A program made the position numbers and the translations under genes. This document shows, piece after piece, positions 40,665 through 50,655 of a stretch of DNA of 64,000 bases (its first letter is position 1; each line of letters opens with the position of its first letter). This stretch comes from Streptomonospora sp. PA3 (lineage in GTDB: Bacteria > Actinomycetota > Actinomycetes > Streptosporangiales > Streptosporangiaceae), in the NCBI RefSeq assembly GCF_009728995.1, contig NZ_VTZW01000003.1, positions 470,341-534,340 on the forward strand. Reading direction: 5' to 3'. The notes under the pieces were generated by a model. The model was not told the origin of the DNA. It was given only the letters and a program-made list of their open reading frames with translations, and did no database searches.

Positions 40665-42482
40665 ATGGACAGCCTTCCCCTGCTCAGCCTGTTCGCCCTC
40701 GCGCCGATCCTGGTGGTCGGCGTCCTGCTCGTCGGGTTCCGCTGGCCGGCCAAGTACGCCATGCCCGCGGGCTACGCCGTGGTCGTCCTCATCGCCGTGA
40801 CCGTGTGGCAGACCGAATGGGCCGCCGTGGCCGCGTCCACGGTGCAAGGGCTCATCCTCGCCATCGGCCTGCTCTACATCATCTTCGGCGCACTCCTGCT
40901 GCTGGCGACCCTCACCAAGAGCGGGGCCATCCACACCATCCGCGCCACCTTCACCGGTATCAGCGCCGACCGCCGGGTCCAGGCGATCATCATCGGCTGG
41001 CTGTTCGGCAGTTTCATCGAGGGCGCCTCCGGCTTCGGCACTCCGGCGGCGATCGTCGCCCCGCTGCTGCTCGCGCTGGGCTTCCCGGCGATGGCCGCGG
41101 TCATGGTCGGACTGGTCATCCAGAGCACCCCCGTCAGCTTCGGCGCCGTGGGCACCCCCATCCTCGTCGGCGTCGACGGCGGGCTCGCCGGCTCGGAGGC
41201 GGTGCAGCAGCGGGCCCAGGAGCTGGGGATGGGCGTCCCCCAGCTCGTGGAGTGGATCGGACTGCAGACCGCGATCGTGCACGGCGTCACCGGAACGCTC
41301 ATCCCGCTGTTCCTCAGCTGCCTGCTGTGCGGCTTCTACGGCGAGCGCCGCCGCTTCGCCGACGGTCTGCAGGTCTGGCCCTTCGCCCTGTTCGCGGCAC
41401 TGTCGATGACCATCCCCTCGGTGCTGTACAACGCCTTCCTCGGGGTGGAGTTCACCTCGCTGCTGGGCGGCCTGACCGGACTGCTGATCGTCGTCACCGC
41501 CGCCCGCCGCGGCTTCCTGCTGCCCAAGACCACCTGGGACTTCGGCCCCCGCGAGACCTGGCCCGCGCGCTGGACCGGTCGGCTCAACCCCGGCGACGGC
41601 GACGGCCCCTCTGCGGGCGGCGCGGACGGAGGGCACTCGATCGGGCTGCTGCGGGCCTGGTCGCCCTACCTGCTGGTGGCCGCGGTGCTGGTGGCCACCC
41701 GCATCCTGCCCGGGGTGCCCGAGTGGCTGCAGCGCGTCGAGATCGGGGCGAGCGAGCTGTTCGGCACCTCCATCGGCGACGCCGTCCAGCCGCTGTACTC
41801 GCCCGGCGCGGTCTTCATCCTGGCCTGCCTGGTCACCTACGCGCTGCACCGCATGAGCGGCCGGCAGATCGCCGACTCCTGGCGCATGGCCGGCGGCCAG
41901 CTCGCCGGGGCGGCGGTGGCGCTGCTGTTCGCCGTGCCGCTGGTGCGGGTCTTCATCAACTCCGGCGCGGAGTTCAACACCGGTGACCTGGAGAGCATGC
42001 CGCTCACCCTGGCCCAGGGCGCGGCGACGCTGGCCGGCGGCGCCTGGCCGATGTTCGCCCCCTGGATCGGGGCGCTGGGCGCGTTCGTCGCCGGCAGCAA
42101 CACCGTCTCCAACCTGATGTTCTCCCTGTTCCAGTTCTCCACCGGCGAGCAGATCGGGGTCGCGCCCGAGACGGTCGTGGCCGGGCAGGCGGTCGGCGGC
42201 GCCGCCGGGAACATGATCACCGTGCACAACGTCGTCGCGGCCTCGGCGGTCGTGGGCCTGGTCGGGCGCGAGGGCGACCTGATCCGCCAGACGGTCATCC
42301 CGCTGACCTACTACCTGCTGACGGCCGGAGCGCTGACCTACCTGCTGGCCTACGGCTTGGGCCTCAACGCGGGACTCCTCATGCTCGCGCTGATCGCGGG
42401 GGCGCTGGCGGCCCTGGTGGTGCTGATGCGCCGCAGGGCGCGCGGGGGCGACCCGGGCCGGGAGCCCACCGACGTCCGCTGA
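40665..42482 (+). CDS. L-lactate permease family transporter (LctP/GlcA)
   Basis: A 605-residue polytopic membrane protein with some 14 hydrophobic helices. Family signatures are the repeated [19 protein letters not shown] and [11 protein letters not shown] in the first half and [19 protein letters not shown] and [20 protein letters not shown] in the second. It probably imports L-lactate and/or glycolate with protons. The ATG at 40665 has GGGAG 8 nt upstream; GTG at 40635 is a less likely start. It and the next gene interrupt the otherwise conserved rho-rpmE neighbourhood, and no lactate dehydrogenase genes accompany it. A dyad near 40562 may be its operator. Confidence 0.92.
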   Translation: MDSLPLLSLFALAPILVVGVLLVGFRWPAKYAMPAGYAVVVLIAVTVWQTEWAAVAASTVQGLILAIGLLYIIFGALLLLATLTKSGAIHTIRATFTGISADRRVQAIIIGWLFGSFIEGASGFGTPAAIVAPLLLALGFPAMAAVMVGLVIQSTPVSFGAVGTPILVGVDGGLAGSEAVQQRAQELGMGVPQLVEWIGLQTAIVHGVTGTLIPLFLSCLLCGFYGERRRFADGLQVWPFALFAALSMTIPSVLYNAFLGVEFTSLLGGLTGLLIVVTAARRGFLLPKTTWDFGPRETWPARWTGRLNPGDGDGPSAGGADGGHSIGLLRAWSPYLLVAAVLVATRILPGVPEWLQRVEIGASELFGTSIGDAVQPLYSPGAVFILACLVTYALHRMSGRQIADSWRMAGGQLAGAAVALLFAVPLVRVFINSGAEFNTGDLESMPLTLAQGAATLAGGAWPMFAPWIGALGAFVAGSNTVSNLMFSLFQFSTGEQIGVAPETVVAGQAVGGAAGNMITVHNVVAASAVVGLVGREGDLIRQTVIPLTYYLLTAGALTYLLAYGLGLNAGLLMLALIAGALAALVVLMRRRARGGDPGREPTDVR

Positions 42483-42488
42483 CGGGCC

Positions 42489-42527
42489 GGGCGGGCGCCT
42501 CAGCCATGGGAGGTCGGGCGCCCGCCC
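42489..42527 (+). terminator. Hairpin after lactate permease
   Basis: GGGCGGGCGCC (42489-42499) pairs with GGCGCCCGCCC (42517-42527) just past the stop codon. Confidence 0.65.
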
Positions 42528-42658
42528 ACAGATCCCCGGTAAACGGCTTCGGCGCGCCCACAACCGCGATACCGACCCACCCGGATCCGCGGCCGGCGAC
42601 CGGCGGGAAGCGGGGGCCCGAGTCGCCAATCGGCGGATTCCGTGTTTCCATCGCCTCA

Positions 42659-43918
42659 ATGGACACCAGGAAGAAGTGGGCGCTGGCGGCCGGAGCCGCG
42701 GCCGCGGCCGTGGTCATCGCGGCGACGCAGGCCGCGGTCCTCGACAGCGCCGGCCCCGGCGCGGACGCCGCGCAGCCCCGCCCCGGAAGCGGAGAGACCG
42801 CGGGGATCGGCGCCGACGAGCAGATCGCCCTCCAGCAGGCGCTGAACCGGGTGATCGAGCAGGGCTCCAGCGGAGCCGTCGCCGAACTCGTCCAGGTCGG
42901 GCCCAAGGGCACGGACACCTGGAACGGCGTAGCGGGGGTGGCCGACCGCGCGACCCGGAAACCCGTGGACCCCCTCACCCACTTCCGCATCGCGAGCCTG
43001 TCCAAGCCCTTCGTGGCCGCGACGCTGCTGGACGTCGCCGACGAGCAGGATGTCGCGCTCGACTCCACCCTCGGCGAGCTGCTGCCGGGCGCGATCCGCG
43101 GCGGCGGCGAGATCACCCTGCGCATGCTGCTCAGCCACACCAGCGGGTTGTACAGCTACAACCGCGACATGCCCGGCGTCCGCAGCGACCCCGACCGCAC
43201 CTGGCGGCCCGAGGAGCTGGTGGCGGTCGCCGAGAAGAACGGGCCGGTGTTCGAGCCGGGCACCGGCGTCGCCTACTCCAACACCAACTACGTCCTCGCC
43301 GCGATGGTCGTCGAGAAGCTCACCGGCCGCCCCTATGAGAAGGCGGTCGCCGAGCGCGTGCTGCGCCCCCTCGGCCTCGACGAGACCTCGATCCCCGACG
43401 ACAGCCGCGTGCCGCGCCCGTTCCTGCACGCCTACCTCCAGGTGCGGCGGGCGCCCGGCGCCGAGCCCCGCCCCTGGGACGTCAGCGAGTTCAACCCCAC
43501 CCGCTGGTACGGCACCGCCCAGGTCGTCTCCACGGTCGGCGACGTCAACCGGTTCTGGCAGGCGCTGCTGGGCGGCGACGTGCTCTCCGCGGCCATGCTG
43601 GAGAAGATGCTGGAGGTCCAGGCGACCAACGGCGGAGGGTACGGCTACGCGCTGGGCCCCCGCAGGTACACGCTCACCTGCGGGCTCGAGGTGTGGATGC
43701 ACTCGGGCAACATCCCGGGCTACCGCACCTGGACCGTGCACGGCGGCGGCCGGCACTTCACCCTCTTCCAGGCGCGCTACACGGCCGATCCCGACCCGCC
43801 GGCCTGGGCGATGATCGAGACGGCGATGTGCCCGACACCGGGCGACGACCCCGCTCCCACGCCCACCGGCCACCCCACCGAGGACGTCGGCGACACCGGC
43901 CGCGGCCAGGACGGGTGA
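42659..43918 (+). CDS. Secreted serine hydrolase, class C beta-lactamase / DD-peptidase family
   Basis: A 419-residue exported protein of the penicillin-binding serine hydrolase fold. The N-terminus [23 protein letters not shown] is a signal peptide or anchor. Catalytic Ser113 and Lys116 lie in ASLSKPF (SxxK). YSNTNY supplies the Tyr motif and HSGNIPGY the third motif. [12 protein letters not shown] is typical of D-alanyl-D-alanine carboxypeptidase-like members. It probably acts on cell-wall peptides; beta-lactamase activity is possible but not predictable. The ATG at 42659 has no good ribosome binding site. The C-terminus is a Pro/Thr/Asp-rich tail. Confidence 0.85.
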   Translation: MDTRKKWALAAGAAAAAVVIAATQAAVLDSAGPGADAAQPRPGSGETAGIGADEQIALQQALNRVIEQGSSGAVAELVQVGPKGTDTWNGVAGVADRATRKPVDPLTHFRIASLSKPFVAATLLDVADEQDVALDSTLGELLPGAIRGGGEITLRMLLSHTSGLYSYNRDMPGVRSDPDRTWRPEELVAVAEKNGPVFEPGTGVAYSNTNYVLAAMVVEKLTGRPYEKAVAERVLRPLGLDETSIPDDSRVPRPFLHAYLQVRRAPGAEPRPWDVSEFNPTRWYGTAQVVSTVGDVNRFWQALLGGDVLSAAMLEKMLEVQATNGGGYGYALGPRRYTLTCGLEVWMHSGNIPGYRTWTVHGGGRHFTLFQARYTADPDPPAWAMIETAMCPTPGDDPAPTPTGHPTEDVGDTGRGQDG

Positions 43919-44115
43919 GCCGCGGCCGGCCCGCCGCCGGGGCGCGGGTGCGAGGAATAGCCGCTGGTCGGTTCTTGTTTGAAGGTCTGGCAAACTGGTA
44001 TATCGACCGCCGCGGTACCGGTTCACGCCGTCAGATCGGCAGCCTGTCGCGGCACGCAGTCCCTGCGCGCCGATGCCGAGTGCGCCCGGCGACCGCCACT
44101 AGCGAGGAGATCCAC

Positions 44116-44328
44116 GTGAAAGCCGACATCCACCCCGAGTACGTCGTGACCCAGGTCACCTGCACCTGCGGCAACACCTTCACCACCCGCAGCACCGCCG
44201 CGTCGGGCGAGATCCGGGCCGACATCTGCTCCGCCTGCCACCCGTTCTACACCGGCAAGCAGAAGATCATGGACACCGGCGGCCGGGTCGCCCGCTTCGA
44301 GAAGCGCTTCGGCAAGCGCTCCAAGTAG
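44116..44328 (+). CDS. rpmE: 50S ribosomal protein L31 (zinc-binding form)
   Basis: A 70-residue L31 protein of the large ribosomal subunit. CTCGN and [13 protein letters not shown] contain the cysteines that bind zinc (the C+ form), so it is the form used when zinc is plentiful; a Cys-free paralogue is often Zur-regulated elsewhere. The GTG at 44116 is preceded by GAGGAGA. A strong hairpin follows at once. In actinobacteria it commonly sits between rho and prfA, as here. Confidence 0.97.
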   Translation: MKADIHPEYVVTQVTCTCGNTFTTRSTAASGEIRADICSACHPFYTGKQKIMDTGGRVARFEKRFGKRSK

Positions 44329-44336
44329 CTCCGCAG

Positions 44337-44389
44337 GCGGCGCCGGGGCGCGCGGCCTCCGATGCCCGGAGGCCCGCGTCCGGCGCCGC
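44337..44389 (+). terminator. Hairpin after rpmE
   Basis: The outer stem GCGGCGCCGG/CCGGCGCCGC encloses an inner stem GCCTCCG/CGGAGGC, directly after the rpmE stop. Confidence 0.65.
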
Positions 44390-44507
44390 TGCTCGTAGGC
44401 AGGCCCTTCGAGCCCTGCGTGCGCGTCCCCGGCTCGGCCGCCGCCCCGGGCGCGCACCCGCGACCACGCCCCCGACGGCCACCGACGAAGAGCTGGGATA
44501 GACCAAC

Positions 44508-45575
44508 GTGAAGCTGGACGACCTTCTAGGCGAGTACTACGAGCTGGAGCAGCAGCTCGCTGACCCCGCAGTGCACGCCGACCAGTCGCGGGCGCGGACC
44601 CTGAGCAAGCGCTACTCCCAGCTCACCCCCGTCATCTCCGCCTACCGCGAGCTCATGCAGGTCGAGTCCGACCTGGAGACGGCCAAGGAGCTGGCCGCCG
44701 AGGACTCCGCCTTCGCCGAGGAGGCCCGCCAGCTCGACAAGAGCCGCGAAGAGCTCACCGAGCGCCTGCACTACCTGCTCATCCCGCGCGACCCCGCCGA
44801 CGAGAAGAACCTCATCATGGAGGTCAAGGCCGGCGAGGGCGGCGAGGAGTCCGCGCTGTTCGCGGGCGACCTGGTGCGGATGTACCTGCGCTACGCCGAG
44901 CGGCAGGGCTGGAAGACCGAGGTCATCGACTCCACGCCCTCCGAGCTCGGCGGCTACAAGGACATCACCATCGCCTTCAAGAACAAGGGCACCCCCGAGC
45001 CCGGCCAGGGCGTGTGGCCCCAGCTGAAGTTCGAGGGCGGCGTGCACCGCGTCCAGCGGGTGCCCGTCACCGAGTCGCAGGGGCGCATCCACACCTCGGC
45101 CGCCGGCGTCCTCGTCGTGCCTGAGGCCGAGGAGGTCGAGGTCGAGATCAACGACAACGACCTGCGCATCGACGTCTTCCGCTCCTCGGGCCCCGGCGGG
45201 CAGAGCGTCAACACCACCGACTCCGCCGTGCGCATCACCCACCTGCCCAGCGGCATCGTGGTCTCCTGCCAGAACGAGAAGAGCCAGCTGCAGAACAAGG
45301 AGCAGGCGCTGCGCATCCTGCGCTCCCGGCTGCTGGCCGAGGCCCAGGCCAGCGTCGACGCCGAGGCCGCCGCCGAGCGCAAGAGCCAGGTGCGCACCGT
45401 CGACCGCTCCGAGCGCGTCCGCACCTACAATTTCCCGGAGAACCGCATCTCCGATCACCGTGTCGGCTACAAGGCCTACAACCTCGACCAGGTCCTCGAC
45501 GGCGACCTGGGCGGTGTCCTGCAGGCGCTCATCGACGCCGACACCAAGGAAAGGCTGGAGCAGGCCTCGTCATGA
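44508..45575 (+). CDS. prfA: Peptide chain release factor 1
   Basis: A 355-residue RF1, which reads UAA and UAG and releases the peptide. The stop-codon recognition tripeptide is in [16 protein letters not shown] (PxT form, PVT). The catalytic GGQ lies in [17 protein letters not shown], whose Gln is methylated by the next gene's product. The GTG at 44508 is used; the ribosome binding site is weak (AGCTGGGA). It overlaps prmC by 4 bp (ATGA), indicating translational coupling. Confidence 0.97.
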   Translation: MKLDDLLGEYYELEQQLADPAVHADQSRARTLSKRYSQLTPVISAYRELMQVESDLETAKELAAEDSAFAEEARQLDKSREELTERLHYLLIPRDPADEKNLIMEVKAGEGGEESALFAGDLVRMYLRYAERQGWKTEVIDSTPSELGGYKDITIAFKNKGTPEPGQGVWPQLKFEGGVHRVQRVPVTESQGRIHTSAAGVLVVPEAEEVEVEINDNDLRIDVFRSSGPGGQSVNTTDSAVRITHLPSGIVVSCQNEKSQLQNKEQALRILRSRLLAEAQASVDAEAAAERKSQVRTVDRSERVRTYNFPENRISDHRVGYKAYNLDQVLDGDLGGVLQALIDADTKERLEQASS

Positions 45576-46429
45576 ACTTCCTGCTCGACGAGGTCGCCCG
45601 GGCCACGCTGCGGCTGGCCGAAGCGGGCGTCCCCTCGCCCCGCACCGACGCCGAGGAGCTGGCGGCGTTCGTGCACGGCGTTCGTCGAGGAGAGCTGCAC
45701 GAGGTCGCCGACTCCGACTTCGACGCCCTCTACTGGGAGTGCGTCGCACGCCGCGCCGCCCGCGAGCCGCTGCAGCACATCACCGGCCGCGCCTACTTCC
45801 GCTACCTCGAACTGCAGGTGGGCCCCGGCGTGTTCGTGCCCCGCCCCGAGACCGAGATCATGGTCGGCTGGGCGATCGACACCCTGCGCGCCATGGACGT
45901 CGCCGACCCGCTGGTCGCCGACCTGGGCACCGGGTCGGGTGCCATCGCGATCTCCATCGCCCAGGAGGTCCCGCGCTCGCGGGTGCACGCCGTCGAACTC
46001 GACGCCGAGGCGCTGAACTGGGCCAAGCGCAACATCGACGCCAGCGGCCACGCCGACCGGATCACCGCACACCAGGCCGACATGCGCTCGGCCCTGGCCG
46101 AGTTCGACGGGCGGCTGGACCTGGTCATCTGCAACCCGCCCTATGTCCCCACCGCCGAGGCCGGCCAGATCCCTCCCGAGGTCGTCCAGCACGACCCCGC
46201 TCCGGCGCTGTGGGCGGGCGCCGACGGCCTGGACGCGATCCGCGACCTGGAGGCGGTGGGGCGCCGCCTGCTGCGCCCGGGCGGCGCCATGGCGATCGAG
46301 CACGGCGACGGTCAGGGCATCGACATTCCCCGCCTGTTCCCCGAGGAGCGCGGCTGGCGCGATGTGCGCAACCGCAAGGACCTCGCCCACCGCGACCGGT
46401 TCGTCGTCATGCGCAGGGCCGAGGACTGA
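45572..46429 (+). CDS. prmC: Release factor glutamine N5-methyltransferase
   Basis: A 285-residue SAM-dependent enzyme methylating the GGQ glutamine of release factors. The N-terminal helical domain ends in [12 protein letters not shown]; the SAM site is [16 protein letters not shown] and the catalytic motif VICNPPYVP. Start overlaps the prfA stop. Length is normal. Confidence 0.97.
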   Translation: MNFLLDEVARATLRLAEAGVPSPRTDAEELAAFVHGVRRGELHEVADSDFDALYWECVARRAAREPLQHITGRAYFRYLELQVGPGVFVPRPETEIMVGWAIDTLRAMDVADPLVADLGTGSGAIAISIAQEVPRSRVHAVELDAEALNWAKRNIDASGHADRITAHQADMRSALAEFDGRLDLVICNPPYVPTAEAGQIPPEVVQHDPAPALWAGADGLDAIRDLEAVGRRLLRPGGAMAIEHGDGQGIDIPRLFPEERGWRDVRNRKDLAHRDRFVVMRRAED

Positions 46430-46545
46430 TGGCGGCCCGGGCGCGCCCGCGGGGCCGCGGCCGGCCGGGCCGATCCGCTGTGACAACGACCAGGGCCGGG
46501 CGGCGGGTGTGCCCGGCGCGTTCACGAGAGAAGAGGTGACCTCAG

Positions 46546-47409
46546 GTGAGCCGCAGCTATGACTGCGCCGACGCGCAGGGGCGAAAGGACGGCATCGCCG
46601 ACGCGGCGTCGAGCGTCCGCCGCGGCGAGCTGGTGGTGCTGCCCACCGACACGGTCTACGGCATCGGAGCCGACGCGTTCAGCCCGGGAGCCGTGTCGGG
46701 GCTGCTGGAGGCCAAGGGGCGCGGCCGCGACATGCCGCCGCCCGTGCTCGTGGGTTCCGTGCGCGCGGCGCACGCGCTCATCGAGGACCTGGGCAACTAC
46801 GGCCAGGACCTCATCGAGGAGTTCTGGCCGGGCCCGCTGACCATCGTCTGCACCGCGGCCCCGAGCCTGTCCTGGGATCTCGGCGACACCAAGGGGACGG
46901 TCGCGGTGCGCATGCCGATGCACCCGGTCGCCTTGGAGCTGCTCAAGGAGGTCGGCCCGATGGCCGTGAGCAGCGCCAACCTCTCGGGGCACCCGGCGGC
47001 CACGACGGCGCAGGAGGCCGAGAAGCAGCTCGGCGACAGCGTGGCCGTCTACCTCGACGGGGGCGCGTGCGACGACGACACCCCCTCCACGATCGTCGAC
47101 CTGACCTACGCGGTGCCGCGCGTGCTGCGCGACGGCGCGATCTCGGTGCAGCGGCTGCGCTCGGTCTGCGGCACGGTGATCGGCGTGCCCAAGCGGCGCT
47201 CGGAGACCGGCGAGGACGCGGCCGAGGAGGGCGCTGAGGGGCCCGAGGGCGCCGACGCGGGCGAGCCCGCGGAGACGGCCGAGGGGCCTGTCGGCGAGCC
47301 GGCCGACAAGGCCGGCACGGCCGAGGGGAGCGCCGGGCAGGACGAGACGCCGGAGGCGCCGTCCGCGGAGGCCGCGAACCCGGACCCCGAGCGCCGCGAC
47401 ACCGCCTGA
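46546..47409 (+). CDS. tsaC: Threonylcarbamoyl-AMP synthase (YrdC/Sua5) with acidic tail
   Basis: A 287-residue protein; residues 1-215 form the YrdC domain that makes threonylcarbamoyl-AMP for the t6A37 modification of ANN-reading tRNAs. Characteristic segments are VVLPTDTVYGIGADAF, EEFWPGPLTIV, VRMPMHPVALELL and AVSSANLSGHPAATTA. The last 70 residues are a low-complexity Glu/Ala/Gly/Pro tail of no known fold, not a full Sua5 C-domain. The GTG at 46546 follows GAAGAGG. It is followed by the palindromic repeat array instead of the glyA or phosphatase genes often found here. Confidence 0.93.
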   Translation: MSRSYDCADAQGRKDGIADAASSVRRGELVVLPTDTVYGIGADAFSPGAVSGLLEAKGRGRDMPPPVLVGSVRAAHALIEDLGNYGQDLIEEFWPGPLTIVCTAAPSLSWDLGDTKGTVAVRMPMHPVALELLKEVGPMAVSSANLSGHPAATTAQEAEKQLGDSVAVYLDGGACDDDTPSTIVDLTYAVPRVLRDGAISVQRLRSVCGTVIGVPKRRSETGEDAAEEGAEGPEGADAGEPAETAEGPVGEPADKAGTAEGSAGQDETPEAPSAEAANPDPERRDTA

Positions 47410-47421
47410 GGCCGCGGTCCG

Positions 47422-47790
47422 CAGCGGCGCCACAGCGAGGAACCCCCGGGATCCACACGAAACGGCCACCACGGGCGGCTGCGGCAATGGGCGTGTCTCG
47501 CGTAGCGCGGCCCGCCCGTCAGCCCGCCGCCGCCCCATCGGAGACGCTGCGCGTCACGTGTTTGCTTGCCGCCGAGCGCACGCGATCCTTTCCAGGTGGA
47601 GCCGTGCCACCGGTGGCGGGTCTCAAGCGCAAAGGTGCACCGCCGCTCGGCGGCAAGCCGGCTCTGAACAGGTACGTGGCGCGCAGCGCCTCCGTTAGGG
47701 GCGGTGGCGGGTGACGGGTGGGATTCGCGCATCCCGGCCCCATTGCCGCAGCCTCTCGGGTTCCGGCTGCGCGTGGTTCTCGGGGGTTCC
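47422..47790 (+). repeat. Palindromic repeat copy 1 (long left arm, long right arm)
   Basis: A 369-bp unit from CAGCGGCGCCACAGCGAGG to CTCGGGGGTTCC. Nested inverted arms: GGAACCCCCG/CGGGGGTTCC, CTGCGGCAATGGG/CCCATTGCCGCAG, a long-arm insert (CCCGCCCGTCAGCCCGCC... left, ...GGCGGGTGACGGGTGGGA right) and CTTGCCGCCGAGCG/CGCTCGGCGGCAAG. The centre is CCACCGGTGG. It starts 13 bp after the tsaC stop. Confidence 0.9.
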
Positions 47791-48061
47791 ACAGCGGCGC
47801 CACAGCGAGGAACCCCCGGGATCCACACGAAACGGCCACCACAGGCGGCTGCGGCAATGGGCGTGTCTCGCGTAGCGCGGTCGCAGCTTGCCGCCGAGCG
47901 CACGCGATCCTTCCCAGGTGGAGCCGCACCACCGGTGGCGGGTCTCAAGCGCAAAGGTGCGCCGTGCGCTCGGCGGCAAGCTGGCGCACAGCGCTTCGCG
48001 CATCCCGGCCCCATTGCCGCAGCCTCTCGGGTTCCGGCTGCGCGTGGTTCTCGGGGGTTCC
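47791..48061 (+). repeat. Palindromic repeat copy 2 (short left arm, short right arm)
   Basis: A 271-bp unit, direct repeat of copy 1 but with the long-arm insert missing on both sides: the left side passes straight from GTAGCGCGGTCGCAG into CTTGCCGCCGAGCG, and the right side from GGCAAGCTGGCGCACAGCG to the CCCCATTGCCGCAG arm. Confidence 0.9.
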
Positions 48062-48378
48062 TCAGCGGCGCCACAGCGAGGAACCCCCGGGATCCACACG
48101 AAACGGCCACCCCAGCGGCTGCGGCAATGGGCGTGTCTCGCGTAGCGCGGCCCGCCCGTCAGCCCGCCGCCGCCCCATCGGAGACGCTGCGCGTCACGTG
48201 TTTTCTTGCCGCCGAGCGCACGCGATCCTTTCCAGGTGGAGCCGTGCCACCGGTGGCGGGCCTCCGGCACACAGGTGCACCGCCGCTCGGCGGCAAGCTG
48301 GCGCGCAGCGCTTCGCGCATCACAGCCCCATTGCCGCAGCCTCTCGGGTTCCGGCTGCGCGTGGTTCTCGGGGGTTCC
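48062..48378 (+). repeat. Palindromic repeat copy 3 (long left arm, short right arm)
   Basis: A 317-bp unit. The left arm carries the long insert as in copy 1; the right arm is the short type. Its right inner half is the closest match, as reverse complement, to the isolated copy at 46-274 (GGCACACAGGTGCACCGCC, CGCATCACAGCCCCATTG). Confidence 0.9.
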
Positions 48379-48700
48379 TCAGCGGCGCCACAGCGAGGAA
48401 CCCCCGGGATCCACACGAAACGGCCACTCCAGCGGCTGCGGCAATGGGCGTGTCTCGCGTAGCGCGGTCGCAGCTTGCCGCCGAGCGCACGCGGTTCTTC
48501 CCAGGCGGAGCCGCACCACCGGTGGCGGGTCTCAAGCGCAAAGGTGCGCCGTGCGCTCGGCGGCAAGCCGGCCCGGAACAGGTACGTGGCGCGCAGCGCC
48601 TCCGTTAGGGGCGGTGGCGGGTGACGGGTGGGATTCGCGCATCCCGGCCCCATTGCCGCAGCCTCTCGGGTTCCGGCTGCGCGTGGTTCTCGGGGGTTCC
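48379..48700 (+). repeat. Palindromic repeat copy 4 (short left arm, long right arm)
   Basis: A 322-bp unit. The left arm is the short type; the right arm has the long insert (GAACAGGTACGTGGCGCGCA...). After its final CGGGGGTTCC the sequence becomes unique, marking the end of the array. Confidence 0.9.
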
Positions 48701-49500
48701 TCCTTGGTCCTTCCCCGGCTTTGCCACCGGCGCCCGGGAGTGGCCCGCTGTGTGCCGGACTAACGCGGCCGGGCGCTAAGAAAGCGCAAAAAATGGCCGT
48801 CCTGCACTGGGCGGCGGCTACGGAGCGCGTCCACTGCCGGCGGGGCGCTGCCGCGGTGGGCGGCCTCCGTTCTACGTCCGGCGGCGGCGTGCAGCAGCGG
48901 CGGCGACTGGGGGCCGAGCCCGCCCGCAGTGACGCCGGCGCCATGCCGCGCCCGCGGACAGGCCGGGCGCGCTCGTGGGCGCGCGGCGGCCGATCGACCT
49001 GCTGTGCAGCGGCTGCGCCGCCGTCCGCCGTGCTGTACTCTGCGGTCCCACCGCGTCGCCTGCATCCCTCCGTCGAAAGGCGGACGCCGATGCGGCCGAG
49101 CAGCGCGCGGCCCGGCGATCCCGGGCCGCTCCCGGCTCGTGCGGCGGGGCGCCCGGGTACGGCCGCCCTCCGGATCCCTGGGGCGGGCCGCACATTTCTT
49201 ACTCTGCGTAGTCGAGTCGTATTGCCGCGGCCGGCTCGCGGGTAGTGCTAGTTTCGACTGCACCGCGGTCTGTCGAAGCGGCAACCGTGTCCGACATCGC
49301 TCGCACCGCGGTCGCGACCACCCGCCCGCGCTCGCGCCGAGCGGCTGGTGGCAGACCGCCGTCCCGCCGATCGCCGGTTCGCGGCAGCCCATCCGGCGGC
49401 CGCCGCAGCAGAGAAGTCGCCAGTCCAGCGCCGAGACGCCGACCGCCCCCGCCGGCTCCCCGCCGTCGGCGCGCAATCCGAGGAAGGCACCAGACACGCT
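48701..49500. other. Non-coding leader region of wecA-like gene
   Basis: No gene seen in 800 bp between the repeat array and the transferase gene. TGCTAGTTT (hexamer TAGTTT, 49249-49254) is an extended -10, with TTGCCG at 49222-49227 a poorly spaced -35. This could be the promoter of the transferase gene, giving a leader of about 240 nt. Confidence 0.4.
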
Positions 49501-50655
49501 GTGCGTGAGTACGCGCTCACCTTCGTCATCGCCGTGGCGGTCACCTATCTGCTGACCCCCTTCGTGCGGCGTTCGGCGATCGCCTTCGGCGCTGTGCCCC
49601 CGGTGCGCGACCGCGACGTGCACACCGAGCCCATCCCGCGCATGGGCGGGATCGCCATCTACGGCGGCTTCGCGGCGGCCCTGCTGATCTCCTACCGGCT
49701 GCCGCACCTGCAGGACGTCTTCATCTACAACACCTGGCGCGGCCTGCTGCTGGCCGGCGGCGTCATCCTGGTCATCGGCATCATCGACGACCGGTGGGGT
49801 ATGGGCCCCATCCCCAAGCTCGCCGGCCAGACGCTGGCGGCCGGGATCATGGTGTGGTCGGGCGTGCAGATGCTGTGGCTGCCGGTGCCGGGCACCCAGC
49901 TCTCCCTGGGACCGTGGCTGGGAGCGCTGATCTCGATCCTGCTGATCGTGGTCACGATCAACGCGGTGAACTTCGCCGACGGGCTCGATGGCCTCGCCGC
50001 CGGGATCGTGGCCATCTCCTCGTTCGCGTTCTTCGCCTACTACTACGTGGCGGCCGTCGACCAGGGGTTCGAGCGGCAGTCCTACCCCGCCATGATCGCC
50101 ATCATCCTGGCCGGGGTCTGTATCGGCTTCCTGCTGCACAATTTCAATCCCGCGCGGGTGTTCATGGGCGATACCGGCGCGATGCTGCTCGGGCTGCTGC
50201 TGACCTCCATCACCATCACGGTGACCGGCCAGTTCTACCCCGACGGCCGCACCAGCGTGCACGGCGTCGCCCTGTTCCTGCCCGTGGCCCTGCCGCTGCT
50301 GGTGATCGCGCTGCCGCTGGCGGACCTCGTACTGGCCGTGGTGCGCCGCACGATGGCCGGCAAGTCGCCCTTCGCCCCCGACAAGAAGCACCTGCACCAC
50401 CGGCTGCTGGAGCTGGGCCACTCCCACGCCCGGGCGGTGCTGCTGATGTACCTGTGGGCCGCGATCATCGCGTTCGCCTCGGTGTCGCTGTCGATCTTCG
50501 ATACCCCGCTGGTGGTCCTGACGGTGACCCTGCTGGTGGCGGCCTGCGCAGTGGGCCTCATCACGCTGCCGCGGCTGCGCCGCCGTGCGCGGGCCCGCGC
50601 ACGCGCCTCCGGCGGGCGGAAGTCCGCCGCCGCGGGTGCGCCGCCCCCGTCGTAG
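49501..50655 (+). CDS. wecA: Undecaprenyl-phosphate GlcNAc-1-phosphate transferase (WecA/TagO type)
   Basis: A 384-residue polytopic membrane enzyme of the MraY/WecA family, transferring a sugar-1-phosphate (probably GlcNAc) to a polyprenyl phosphate to start cell-wall polymer synthesis. Hallmarks are RDVHTEPIPRMGGIAIY, IIDDRWGMGPIPKL, the catalytic INAVNFADGLDGLAAG, HNFNPARVFMGDTGA and the C-terminal KKHLHHRLLELGHSH, which marks WecA over MraY. About 11 transmembrane helices. The GTG at 49501 is used; the ribosome binding site GAGGAAGG is rather far upstream. The basic C-tail is low-complexity. It precedes the ATP synthase genes, as in many actinobacteria. Confidence 0.93.
   Translation: MREYALTFVIAVAVTYLLTPFVRRSAIAFGAVPPVRDRDVHTEPIPRMGGIAIYGGFAAALLISYRLPHLQDVFIYNTWRGLLLAGGVILVIGIIDDRWGMGPIPKLAGQTLAAGIMVWSGVQMLWLPVPGTQLSLGPWLGALISILLIVVTINAVNFADGLDGLAAGIVAISSFAFFAYYYVAAVDQGFERQSYPAMIAIILAGVCIGFLLHNFNPARVFMGDTGAMLLGLLLTSITITVTGQFYPDGRTSVHGVALFLPVALPLLVIALPLADLVLAVVRRTMAGKSPFAPDKKHLHHRLLELGHSHARAVLLMYLWAAIIAFASVSLSIFDTPLVVLTVTLLVAACAVGLITLPRLRRRARARARASGGRKSAAAGAPPPS

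Noticed and set aside
47422-48700. Possible CRISPR array
   Set aside because: Units are 270-370 bp with no short repeats and no unique spacers; no cas genes.
48777-48795. Hairpin GCGCT...AGCGC followed by AAAAAA
   Set aside because: The A-run is on the wrong side for a terminator on either strand (it would precede the stem on the minus strand).
47487-49193. Several open frames of 130-340 codons running through the repeat array on both strands
   Set aside because: They repeat the same peptide blocks because the DNA repeats, have no ribosome binding sites, and the palindrome is open in many frames; not protein genes.
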